Of a stretch of DNA of 64,000 bases, positions 53,342 through 64,000 are shown piece after piece. A program made the translations under genes and the position numbers. A model generated the notes under the pieces. That model saw nothing but the letters and a program-made list of their open reading frames with translations. It did no database searches and had not been told where the DNA came from. The stretch's first letter is position 1, and each line of letters begins with the position of its first letter. Source of the DNA: Sphagnum compactum (taxonomy: Eukaryota > Bryophyta > Sphagnopsida > Sphagnales); NCBI GenBank assembly GCA_965153455.1, contig OZ234494.1, positions 19,096,001-19,160,000 of the forward strand, in the 5' to 3' direction.

Positions 53342-56300
53342 TCACACATCCCTGAGATCAATGAGCTGATTAACAACACTGGGATCTGCCAATGTACTGA
53401 TGTCACCTAGTTCATCCAGCTGGTTGGCTGCTATTTTCCGCAAGATTCTCCTCATTATTTTCCCACTCCTTGTTTTAGGCAGGCCAGGCGCCCAATGGAT
53501 CTTGTCTGGTGCTGCAAATGCTCCAATCTAGCAGAAGGCAAATTTGCTGATATTCAGTCCACATAAACCCATTAAGCAAATAGCCTACACAATTGCAGCT
53601 ATTGGTGTGTCTGGTGTATCATGTGTTAACTGCCACAAAGATACATTGACTCTTCTCCTTTCAATTCAGATTCCTTGTAGGTGGGATTAGACTAAGCTAT
53701 AAGTGAAACAATCACATACCTGGTTGCGAACAGCATTAATCAGACTTGCCCGAAGCTGCTGACTGTACTCCACTCCCTCAAGAAGTGTGATGAAGGCATA
53801 TATCCCTTGCCCTTTAATCTATAGTAAGCAGAAATAGTCTTCTCAGTATTAAAAACTCCCCATACAATTTCGGATGACATGAACACAAACAGTGACCTAA
53901 ATACAAGCAGTACCTTCCTTAACAGAACAAAATTACACTTTAGTCAGATGTTAAATGTGCATGCTCCAAGCCCTCAAATTATTGTGTTATACACGAAATG
54001 AAGTATGTGGAGATTTTTTGCAGAAGTTGCAGAGGTTGAGAACCATGGAAGCTACTTCACGTGAAGACATTGTAGCTCAGGGACAAGTTGTGAGACTGAT
54101 AAGGAAAATTGACTGGAGATTGAACCAGACCATGAAGACACTGGATGCCAATTCAAGGAACAACATGGCATGGAAGAGATCCTTTAATATGAACTACAGA
54201 AATTTCTTGGAGAGTGCACATAGACAATGTTATAGACCATCAATGAAAAGAAAAAAGAGATGTATCAGCAATGACTATGACTCCAGGGGAATGATCTACC
54301 TCATGATCAAATCCAACCACAGCTGCCTCTGCACATTGTGGATGAGACACGAGAGCTGACTCGACCTCTGCTGTGCCAATCCGATGCCCACTGAACCTCC
54401 CACCACAACATCCAGTTAGAGTCCACTCTAAGCAAAGAAAATGCTTACTAACCATTGAAGATGGTGCCAAGTTGTGAGCAATAATCACACCTCCATGTTA
54501 ACAGGCATTAGCATGAGAATTCGATCACAACACACCTAACATTAATGACATCATCAACTCGTCCAGTGAGCCAATAATAGCCATCTCCATCCCTGCCAAC
54601 AGGATCAAGCAATCTTTGCTTCAGAAAGAGAGGACATAACTGAACAGCCTCACAGAGAAAAAGAAAGTTCATGTGGGCAGTGCATTGTTTGATAAGCCAA
54701 CCCAAGTCCACAAAGAGGGTTCAAAGTTGAGCTATCTGCTCATGCACTTCACCTATCATAAGCCAAGTTTCATCCCAAATGTGATGAAAAGACACAAAAC
54801 CAAGATTTCTGGTGAAACGTTGACCAAATACCATGGCAACTTAAAGGAATAAAAGAAGGTGTAGGTGAACTACTGCCTGACCTGCGGCAGCCATCACCGC
54901 TAAAATAGAACCCCTTAAATGGTGCAAAATATGTTGTTTCATAGCGTGCATGGTCTCCCTGAAGGGTTCTCAATATGCCAGGCCATGCTGCCTTGATACA
55001 TAAGTAGCCACTGCACTTGCCAGAAATCTCATGTCCATTTTCATCCACTATTGCTGGCTGCCAAAATAGGAGATGCAGTTAGTAATTTGGCAACTTGCCA
55101 GATGGAAATGACAGAGAAAATGTAACACATTAAAGTCAAGTAAGCTGAGACGGTAGTAAGAAGAACATCTGTATATTGGTGCACTGGCAGAAAAAGTGAA
55201 GCAACTGTTATTAACCTGAATGCATAAAATGACCATTGATATCATATAATTCGTCACCAGCATGCAAAATGGCTTATAACAATTGAAAAGTGATCATAAG
55301 AGAATTGACTTTTACCTGGACACCAAAAAAGGGGAGAGTTGCAGAGCCAGGTTTCAGTGGCCAACCACCAGGCAGTGGCGTGATCTGGCAGGAAAATCAT
55401 CATCCACTTCTTTTAGCAGGCATACACAAAGACTTACGCAACAAGACCCAGAATGGCAACTGGCCCTGGAACTTTCTGTTGTTTGTGCTCAAAGCTTTCT
55501 AGTGGTAGATCTCACCGACAAACATTATTTCAGCATATGTCCAAGGCATATACCATAAAGCCACCCGTCTCAGTTTGCCACCAGGTATCTGATATTGGGC
55601 AACGACCATCACCAACTACATCATAGTACCACCTGCTCCCAACAATGTGAAGATTTGTCAATGAGACATTAACTACCTCATTGGGCTTGATCATACATTA
55701 ATTTCAGCTTGATAAACTGAGAAGAGCATTACAATTTGACAGTCATTTTCATTTGCGGACGATACTGCTTTGCACAAGCATAGCATAGGCATCTATACAA
55801 GGTTATGCCTACTTGTCAATACAAATTATTGCAGAACTGTAAGATCTTGCCAGTAGAGTTTGCATTGGACAGCCAAGTACAAAGCACATTCTGTTGAGAG
55901 ATGAATAGAGGAAGATGGTGGTAATGGGTCTTACCTCCAAGCACTTGGATTGATTGGTTCTCCTACACTACCTAAGACTCGTAGTGACTTACGTGAATGC
56001 TGCTTTACAGGCTGTTCACAAAAATTGAATGGCATTTTGTCAGTTGGCTCCCACACTGAGAGAGAACTGCAAAGTGACCTCCCAAAACAACTGAGATATG
56101 CTTGTTCTGCCTTGTAAAGTATGCTTTAGTTCAAAAAGGCGCAGGTGAAGTTAAAAACCACAGACAGTGTCAATCCTTTCATATTAACATACCTCATCAC
56201 CAGACCGCATGAGAGAGCGGATTGCAGTAGGGGCAGTGTAGAAGATGCTGACTTTGTACTTGTCAACTATCTCCCAGCAACGTCCTGCATCTGGATAGTT

Positions 56301-59300
56301 TGGCACCTGTCCACCCAATTTCCTTAACGTCGTGAGTACAAGAGAGGCTTTGCACTAACTACATAAAACAACTAGCTGAAAGAATTGATGGAAACATGTC
56401 AAGTCTGAGCAGCTTGGAAGGGATCATATGTGTGGACCCAACACTGGTTATGTTGTGGATTATATCTCTCACCAGAATTGCATCTAATAGGTTCAAATTA
56501 CCTTAGCTACTTGACTTTTACATCACCACAGATGTCAAAGAGCAGGCATTTCCTTTTCCTAATTTGCTACACTCCCAACTTGTGCGGTTGGAAGTGATTA
56601 AAATGGTTGAGTAGCATTCTTTGTTGATTTGAAACCAAGGGTTTAAGCATGGGTGAGCATGAGAGAATCTCTAACCACCCTTCATGCAGTGGATATAAGA
56701 CTGAAATATTGGATGGAATTCTTTCTTTTGATGATACATAGACTAAGACATACCAGACTGGTAACACCTGTAGTTTGTACCTAGACTATGCGCAGCATAT
56801 TGAAAACAGTAAGATTCTCACCCCTTCGAAAACAACTACAGATGCACCATTGAGTAATGGGCCATATGTGAGGTAGCTGTGTCCTGTGATCCACCCACAG
56901 TCAGCTGTGCACCTGCACATTCATGAGTCTCTGTGTAAGCAACACAAATGGATTGGTTGAAAATATTTAGCAGCTAGTAAATTGCCAAGACAGGTGAGAG
57001 AAGATTTACCAATAAATGTCATTATCATGATAGTCAAATGCATATTTAAAGGTTGTAGCTGTATAGACCATGTAACCTCCTGTTGTGTGCAGTACACCCT
57101 GCCAAGATTTGTGACATAAGGGAGACACACAGAAAAGATTGTATGAATTCCAAGAGTTTCAATTAAGGTAAACTGGCCAGTAGTACAAAAGTGATCACCC
57201 AACATGCTGTATGATCTGTCAGTACATCAAGCTGCTTTCTCTTTCAATTCACATGTTGAGTTCTCATGGGAAACAGTACTTGTCCATGATCACATAAAAT
57301 CTTTCCACTCTGGAATAACACATGGACCAGGGATGCAATGTGGAGTAGGATTGATTCCAACCAATTGTGACTGGAAAATGAGAACTGAGTAGTTGTGGCA
57401 TCTTTCATAGCATGACAGATAGAACTACAGGTTCTAACCTAGTCATGAAAGCATTAAACTTCACCCTTTTTCATCAGGAGATGCAGTCTCAAAAGTTCAG
57501 TTGGAACATACTTTTGGCTTCCCAGTGCTCCCACTAGTATAAAGCAGGAAAAGAGTGTCTTCGGCATCCACCCATTCCACTGCACAATCCTTTGGATATT
57601 TTGGGACCACATCCTGCAACATTCATTTCAGTATTTATAAGAACAGCTCACAATAATGGTTGTGTGAGAGGCATACACTGTTGTAAAGAGGTCCATGACA
57701 TAGTCTTCCCTTGAGACATTGATGTTCGGAAACAAACCACAAAAGAAACACACAAATGTACTTGTGATAATTTCAGCACAATGGTTGAATCAGCAGTTAC
57801 ACAGAATTCTGCACTAATGTGACTATCTGCTGAAAGGGCACCCACACAGAGGATGAGATCTCTCTGATCAAAGAATCCAAAAATGCAACAATTGCTAAAA
57901 CATAGATCCAAAGATATGAACTTGAAAACACAACTCATCACACAGACAAACCCAAAAAATTTGGTGAGACTAGATGCAATTCCAGAGAGTAACCTGCCAC
58001 CAGATATCTCGGCCTTTCTGCCAGGCTGTGTCTTCCCTCTGGATCGCTGAGTCATTTGCATATGTCAAACATGTACCTGAGCATCACAGACATTAATGCT
58101 CATGTGGCCCTGTTTCATTTTTTCTAAATCTTAATGTGTCTGCATTTGTGCGGTAATGGTGTTTCTAAGGACAGTTCTGGAACCCATCCTTGTGGATGGT
58201 TAGACAACATGGTTAGACAGCACTCCAACAAAAAATGGGAGACTATTGATAAAGGTGATGGAGTGTGCTGGTGACAGATGTACTCTTGTAAACAATTACA
58301 TTTGGAGAAGTTATTTGCAGAATGGTGTGTTGGAAAAAGGGCATACCAACTGCGAATCCTTCACTAAGCACACGTTCCAAGGCCTCATCAACAATTTCCT
58401 TCAGTTTGATAACTTTTGCACCTCGACGGACACCACTGGTTGTCAGCACAATATTGGGCCGGCAGTCCAAGATTCGCTGTGATAATGCCTCTGCAGAAAA
58501 TCCACCAAAGACTACCTGCTCACAAAAATGACAAACCTTATAAGAATGCAACAGGTACCTAACCATGAACACAATCTGATCCAGGATACAGAAACTTGTC
58601 CATGATACTTCCAGAAGCCGTACCACCCTTTACCCTTGAAATGTGGGCCAACAAAGAGTGGGTTATATTTCTATGCTGGAAGCAACAATGACACACAACA
58701 AGGGAGCACAATCTTACTGAGTGAACAGCTCCAATACGTGCACAAGCAAGCATAGCAATGGGCAGTTCAACAAGCATAGGCATGTATATAGCCACTGCGT
58801 CACCCTTTTTCACTCCCTGATCTCGCAAGTAATTTGCAAGCTGCAAAAAAATTCAATGAGGCATGTAAGGTCTGTGGATCCTAATGACACTGTAGTGCTT
58901 CCTACATAAGTCATACATATCAAGGTCACAATCTGATAATCAATCTTAAGCACACAGAGATATAAGAATGCAGGAAAAAAATAGGCTGTGATCACTGTGT
59001 CTTGGTATGTGAACTAGATGAAATATTTTGGTTCAACTTACCCTGCTAGTTTACAGCTCAAAAGTAACACATGTGAATACCTGGCAAACCCGCTCCAAAA
59101 GCTGTGTGTAGGTAAGCTTATCATCAACTCCAGGATCATTGCCCTCCCAGAAGTATGCAATTTTGTCACCCAAGCCTGCTTTCACATGCCTGTCTAATGC
59201 ATTGTAGCAAATGTTGGTTTGTCCACCCTTAAACCACTGCAACATAGCCATACCATGCTTGTTTAGAAATCTGTCAGCACAACGGGGCAATGGATTGGGT

Positions 59301-60888
59301 CTGTAAGTGGGTCTCAAATTGTTTCACACCATCAACATTGACTATTCCAGTAGAATGTAGCAAAAAATTCTGCCGAACGGGCATCCAAAACTGATATTAT
59401 GCATGGACCTATGCCATGTCTTACTAGATGTGTACCTCAATAGCAACTCGTCCCTTGCGAACATCAATGTTCTCAGAATGTATTTTCCCATCTTTTGTTT
59501 CCCATTTGGTCTTCCAGTAGAAACTTGAGGCTATATCTGCCCAGAAACCATCAGGATCTTCTACAGACCTGTGATACATTGCCTCATACTGCACATTCCA
59601 ATCCACTCATGTTAGTTAACCATGTGACACAGCTTGCTCCAAAAGATACTGCTTTATAAGCCTCTTGACTGCATTAGTTGCTGTCACCCCGTTTCAAACC
59701 AGAGAAATAAGTATCAAAATTGAACTCCAAAGATGCCAGAAATAAGCAGCCACATTCTGAATGTGTGGATTGGGGGCAAATCAGATCTGTGATGTTGAAG
59801 GTTGTGAATTACACAACAGAAAGGGTCTCAGGAGAAGATCCAAGTCAAGGGAAGGGAAGGCCTGGAATTTTCAGCATAGCCAAGAAGTCCTGGACTATGA
59901 TCCTGCAGGAACAATTTGTACTGGGTTGTCTCTAGGTCCTTGCAAACAGAGACAAACAAAATGCTCTTATCACTGTTCAAAGAGCACTGCATCAACTACA
60001 AAACAAAAAAGCAATAGAGAGACACACAGAACCGGCTTCAGACTAAGAGTTTACAGACATGTGCATGGACATTGCTCATTGATGCTTTTTTCCATGGAAT
60101 TCATGTTTTAGGCATCCACTGATTCTCTTCTAGCCACACTTTCTGCTGATTCTATTGTCAGTAATATTCATTTTAGTCACTGTAGCTTGTTTCTTGAAAG
60201 AGATGTGCCAGTTTCATTCAGCAGAGTCTATCACTGACCAAAGAAACTCAGCTAAACCGAAATGATTATCTCATTCATTTGAGAAAAGAGAGCTTCCTCC
60301 TTCCACAAGACCAAGCTCAAGAAAAACCATGTCTCCACCCTAGTAGACGGAATTGATGGCTGCATTCTGTGAACCCTAAGCAGCAACATATATTCTCTCT
60401 ACCCACTAGCATTTCCCTGCATTGCCACCTACGATCCGGCCAACAACAAATTCTGGCTCCAATTTTGGCAACACAAAACGGGAACAAAAACACAAAAAGG
60501 ATTGGAGACAACAGATGAAAAGGAAAAGAGAAGCAAAAGGCTTTCCATTTACTTGCTCCCTGCTAGAAACCAAGGCCGTGGAACGAAACGCATCACTGAT
60601 AAGCTCCCTCTCTTCTTCTTCCTCCTCTACTGCCTCGGACTCAGATCTCGCGTCACCTATATCCGCCGCATTTAAAGCGAAAATATCCCGCACGGAGGTC
60701 ACATGGGCCAAATCCACTAAACCACCCCTTTGTTCTTCTCCAGAAACATGTGCAACGACAAGACTACTACTACTACTACTACTACTGCTACCCATCGTGT
60801 TCTCTCCCTTTTGCCATGAAGCTCCACTAGCTGGATTCCGCCCCGCAATGACAGTATGCGGCAGATGCGAAGAAGATGAAGAAGCCAT
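53342..60888 (-). CDS. ACS: acetyl-CoA synthetase (acetate-CoA ligase, AMP-forming)
   Basis: Eighteen exons in transcript order: 60888-60553, 59588-59436, 59236-59081, 58840-58718, 58515-58347, 58076-57994, 57613-57512, 57098-57010, 56912-56822, 56306-56193, 56011-55935, 55632-55554, 55384-55316, 55057-54882, 54592-54536, 54390-54300, 53818-53720, 53527-53342. They give 749 aa. The enzyme makes acetyl-CoA from acetate, CoA and ATP. Diagnostic motifs are the P-loop-like '[10 protein letters not shown]' (about 365-374), '[13 protein letters not shown]', '[13 protein letters not shown]', '[10 protein letters not shown]' and '[20 protein letters not shown]'. The C-terminal '[11 protein letters not shown]' contains the catalytic, acetylation-regulated Lys (about 711). 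The N-terminal ~110 residues are extra: Ser-rich at the start, with a nine-Ser run from a TAC/AGT-type repeat, then an acidic patch ('[11 protein letters not shown]'). Plant ACS is plastidial; the leader could include a transit peptide but the acidic patch is unusual for one. All borders are GT-AG. Confidence 0.96.
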
Positions 60889-63229
60889 GATACTTATCCA
60901 CCATCAACTCTTTCGCAAAACCAAAAACACTACTGGCATCCGCAATGAAGCGCACCAAACTCTCTCCGCGCGGACTGTGCAACGACACACGGGGCGCGGG
61001 CGCGGGGAGCGCAAGGAACACTGCGCGCGTACACGAAAGAAACGTACGCAGTCAAGACGAGGGTCGGGATTGCGACGAGAAAGAATACGGATATGTACAA
61101 AAAAGTAAATATACGTATTTTTGTACTGTTGAAAAAACGTAGATTGCTTGTTTTCTTTTCTTTTTCTTTTTTTCTTTTTCTTTCAAGAGAAAATTCAAAT
61201 CCCATCTTTTGAAGGGATAAAAAATAACTTTAGAAGTTAGTAGTAGTAGTAGTACCATTGTTCTTTTTCTTTTGGCATTTAAAGAAAAAAGCCAAAATGG
61301 CAATCATCCATAGGAAGATGTAGAAGAAATGGCAATCACCACTAGGAAGAAGATTTAGCCAAATCTGGCTATAAACCAAAAATATAAAAAATACAAAATC
61401 TTTAATCATCGTTCATTATTTCTGGCTATACAATGAAAACCAAATATATGAATCCGGCGAATTTCACAACTTTTTTTTGTTTCTTTCATAAAAATATTTT
61501 TCAAAGAAAATTCATCATTGTAAAATTTTATTTTTTTTGTCAAAGCCACCAAAGGTATTACCACATATATATATATATATATATATAATTTTTTTTATAT
61601 AATTTTTTTTTTTCCTATGATTTTTGGACTCGAAGGGTGTTGGATGTCATGCCAATTGGCTGTTTGTGAGAAATGGGAGGTGGGTCCGGGGACTAATAAA
61701 TAAATTTGGTTGTGCTCTTGTGGAATACGGGGAGAGTTGCCAAAGAGTCAATCAAAGTGAGCACACTTGGGACTCTTTGGAAACAATCCCCGCAAGCAAA
61801 GCTAACGTGTGAAGGTCACACATGAAGGTCACACACGATGCTCAAAGTCACCCTTCTAATGCTTTGAGCCTCTACACTCGAAGCCAACAAAATTAGGGTT
61901 AAGTGGATCTTAAGAAAGGTAAAGTAAGAAAAATTGTTATGGTCAAAATCGAAGAATGTTTAGTTATCATCAAAACTTAAGGGGAAGTCTTAAGTGATAC
62001 CCAATATTAAAGGAGTGATAGTATAATGTGAAATAAGTGTTAGCTTACAATAATTTTTGGAAAAGAAAGAAAATTTGATAATAAAAGTTCAATGTTAGGT
62101 AGGAGCCTTTAAAAAAAAAGAATTCAATGATAATTTAATAAAATGATTTTTTGCATTGTTTTTTTTTTTTTTGGCTCACATTTATTTTTCATCTACTTAC
62201 TTATTATTTATATATTTTTATTCTATCCACCCACCCAATCACCTACATACAACCTTAGACTATTTATCTATCATTTATTATTTACCCACTTCTCATTCAT
62301 GTATTCATCCAATTACTTATTTATTTATTCATCTATTTATCATCCACCTACTTACCTTCTCACCTATTCACTCGTTTGTTGACCTACTTATTACTTACTC
62401 AATTTAATAAAAAAAAACACCATGCAAAAAGAACTTGTCATCATCATGAGTGTGAATAATAATAATAAAAATGTTAGGATCTAATATTAACCTAGTTGTT
62501 AATAAACATTTTAATATCATAAGTGTGAATAGGAATTTAAAAAAAAGATTTCAACGTTATATTTTACGATAAGTAAAATTATTTAAAAAAATAGTTAGCT
62601 TAGTGTTGAAGGACTTATGGCTAGAATCCGTAACACCAAAAGTGAAGGCAATATAAGGAAACTCTTAAATATGTAGTTTAAATTTTATCTTAAAAGGTTG
62701 GAACGCCTATACAATCTATAATCAATGAACTACTAATTTTTTTCAAAAAACCATGGCTTTTTAGACAAATGACAAAGTAGAAAATGTTTGTAGATAAAGC
62801 TTCATTGAACTTTCTATTGTTGCGACTTTCTTAATGGTATAATTCATTTTGGTCGAACTTGGTAATAGTTCACAACGATTTCATGAGTAGGCAATGGTCA
62901 CATGTAGACAAATTGAACACTCTAAAACCCATCTTTTTCATTAAGCACAATAGCTTCCCATTATTTATTTTTCAGCTATTGGGGCTCACATACTAAGTCA
63001 CCTCAAAGCTCTATCAATTATGCATTAATAAAATGCAAGAGCTATGACCAAATCGACCAAATGCAAGAGTCAAAACGTTAACCAAATGCAAGAGCTCCGA
63101 AATTTGTGACTGAAAAAAGTGTGACTCATGGCAAAATGACGACATTTGTCTTCTTCTTCTCATGAGAATGTGTTTCCAAAGTTCTTAACATTGATTAACT
63201 ACATATTTCCAAGCTTGTTTCAACTCTCC
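60889..63229. other. intergenic DNA upstream of acetyl-CoA synthetase
   Basis: The first 200 bases, including a GC-rich patch at about 60960-61040, probably hold the promoter and 5' leader of the minus-strand gene. Beyond 61.1 kb the DNA is AT-rich, with T-runs, a (TAG)n run near 61240, a (TA)n run, and at 62.2-62.4 kb a degenerate 'cacctact'/'ttatttat' simple repeat. No gene seen. Confidence 0.6.
61565..61587. repeat. (TA)n microsatellite
   Basis: Uninterrupted AT dinucleotides, about 23 bases, followed by T-runs. Confidence 0.9.
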
Positions 63230-63329
63230 AATGAAAAACACCTCTCCATGCGCCAAGAAACAAGGCACTATGTACCAACATGAGGTAGCCAATGGGAAGG
63301 CTCCGGAAGCACTCATGAGGAGTCCATTA

Positions 63330-63990
63330 TTTTTCTGTGGGGGTGGGATGGGGTGGGATGGGAAAGGGGATTTTTGTTTTTTCCGTTGTTCTCAATGTGT
63401 TCTCATCATGTTCCCATGGGGTTTCCAAAAGGTTCCCCAAGATGTTCCCAATTTCACCTCACATTTATCCCTTACGGTTTGCCCAAAGCTCAACAATCAT
63501 GTGAATAAACTAAAAAGGTGGGTGGGCCATGGGGGAGCATTATTGTTTCTATTTTGCAACTAAAGAGGTGCTTCTATTGGGGAGTGCCCAATGTTCCCAA
63601 ATTTTTTTGATGATGGGCCAATTAAAATGGCTCCTTAAAAAAAAAAAAAAAAAGTTGAGAGCACACCCATGAATTAATTAATATAAATACACACTATGAT
63701 GACATTAATAGGTACCCATCTACTTAGGCAAGGGTATTAGCCTAGGCCAAAAATGGTAAAAACTCTTTTAGATATTAATTTCCATGCAGACAATGAAAAA
63801 ACTCAAGACATATGCAAAAGAGGGCCCACTTTTTCTCTCTTGACTCTTGGGGGGGAGGGGGAGGGGACTTTTGTTTTCTAGGTTCCCAATATGTTCCCCA
63901 AGATGTTCCCAAATAGCACCACACTTTTATGTCATGTGCTTTGCCCAAAGTTGAACTCTCATATACATAATCTATAAAAAAGGCAGGTAA
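63330..63990. repeat. pair of diverged direct repeats at the right edge
   Basis: The segments near 63330-63530 and 63850-63990 share a G-rich head ('gggggtgggatgggg' versus 'gggggggaggggg') followed in order by 'tttttgttttt', 'ccccaagatgttccca', 'ccacacttt'/'cctcacattt' and 'ttgcccaaag'. Each copy is 150-200 bases. The second may continue past the window. Confidence 0.7.
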
Positions 63991-64000
63991 AATGGAAGCA

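Noticed and set aside
53955-54359. Plus-strand open frame of 134 codons
   Set aside because: It falls mostly in intron 16 of acetyl-CoA synthetase and overlaps exon 16 antisense. No recognisable domain.
60422-61108. Plus-strand open frame of 228 codons
   Set aside because: It lies antisense to exon 1 and the upstream region of acetyl-CoA synthetase and has low-complexity composition mirroring the Ser run. No domain recognised.

Overview
The window is nuclear DNA from a land plant. It carries seven multi-exon genes with GT-AG introns, AT-rich intergenic DNA, Arabidopsis-type TTTAGGG/AAACCCT telomere-like tracts, and plant class II transposon relics. The protein set fits a plant: a plastid-type acetyl-CoA synthetase, an mTERF protein, an XBAT-type ankyrin/RING ligase and an ACR2/CDC25-type reductase-phosphatase. 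Nothing in the sequence fixes the lineage; a seedless plant or gymnosperm is only a guess. All exon models below were assembled by hand from splice signals, reading-phase continuity and remembered family alignments. Every coding model closes in frame from ATG to stop.

Layout: (1) 2877-6889 (+), a TMEM209-like membrane protein in 8 exons. (2) 8192-16539 (-), convergent with it, a RELCH-like LisH/coiled-coil/HEAT protein in 20 exons, one of whose introns has the signature of a U12-type AT-AC minor intron. (3) 16540-21755, gene-poor DNA with a badly decayed hAT transposase. (4) 21756-23494 (-), a small intact CDC25/ACR2-type rhodanese phosphatase or arsenate reductase, with head-to-head MITE copies just upstream of its start. 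(5) 24450-26420, relics of a PIF/Harbinger element (transposase plus Myb-like partner). (6) 27419-30998 (-), an XBAT34/35-like ankyrin-RING E3 ligase in 9 exons. (7) 32.6-35.4 kb, microsatellites, a ~100-bp tandem repeat and a satellite rich in telomere-like motifs. (8) 35522-40363 (-), a class III alcohol dehydrogenase (GSNO reductase) in 11 exons, with an in-frame N-terminal extension resembling an organelle transit peptide and a Tourist-like MITE in intron 3. (9) 40.4-47.2 kb, gene-poor DNA with a 1.17-kb non-autonomous hAT-like element. (10) 47.2-48.4 kb, a minisatellite running up to the leader of an mTERF gene (49653-52157, +, 3 exons). (11) 53342-60888 (-), acetyl-CoA synthetase in 18 exons. 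(12) 60.9-64 kb, AT-rich intergenic DNA.

The genes do not form a pathway and are not co-transcribed. Several act in organelle or redox metabolism (acetyl-CoA supply, formaldehyde/nitrosothiol turnover, organelle gene expression), but this is ordinary for a stretch of plant chromosome. I found no convincing undescribed multi-gene system. The observations most worth following up are the AT-AC intron, the possible organelle-targeted GSNO reductase isoform, and the set of transposon structures defined by terminal inverted repeats and target-site duplications.
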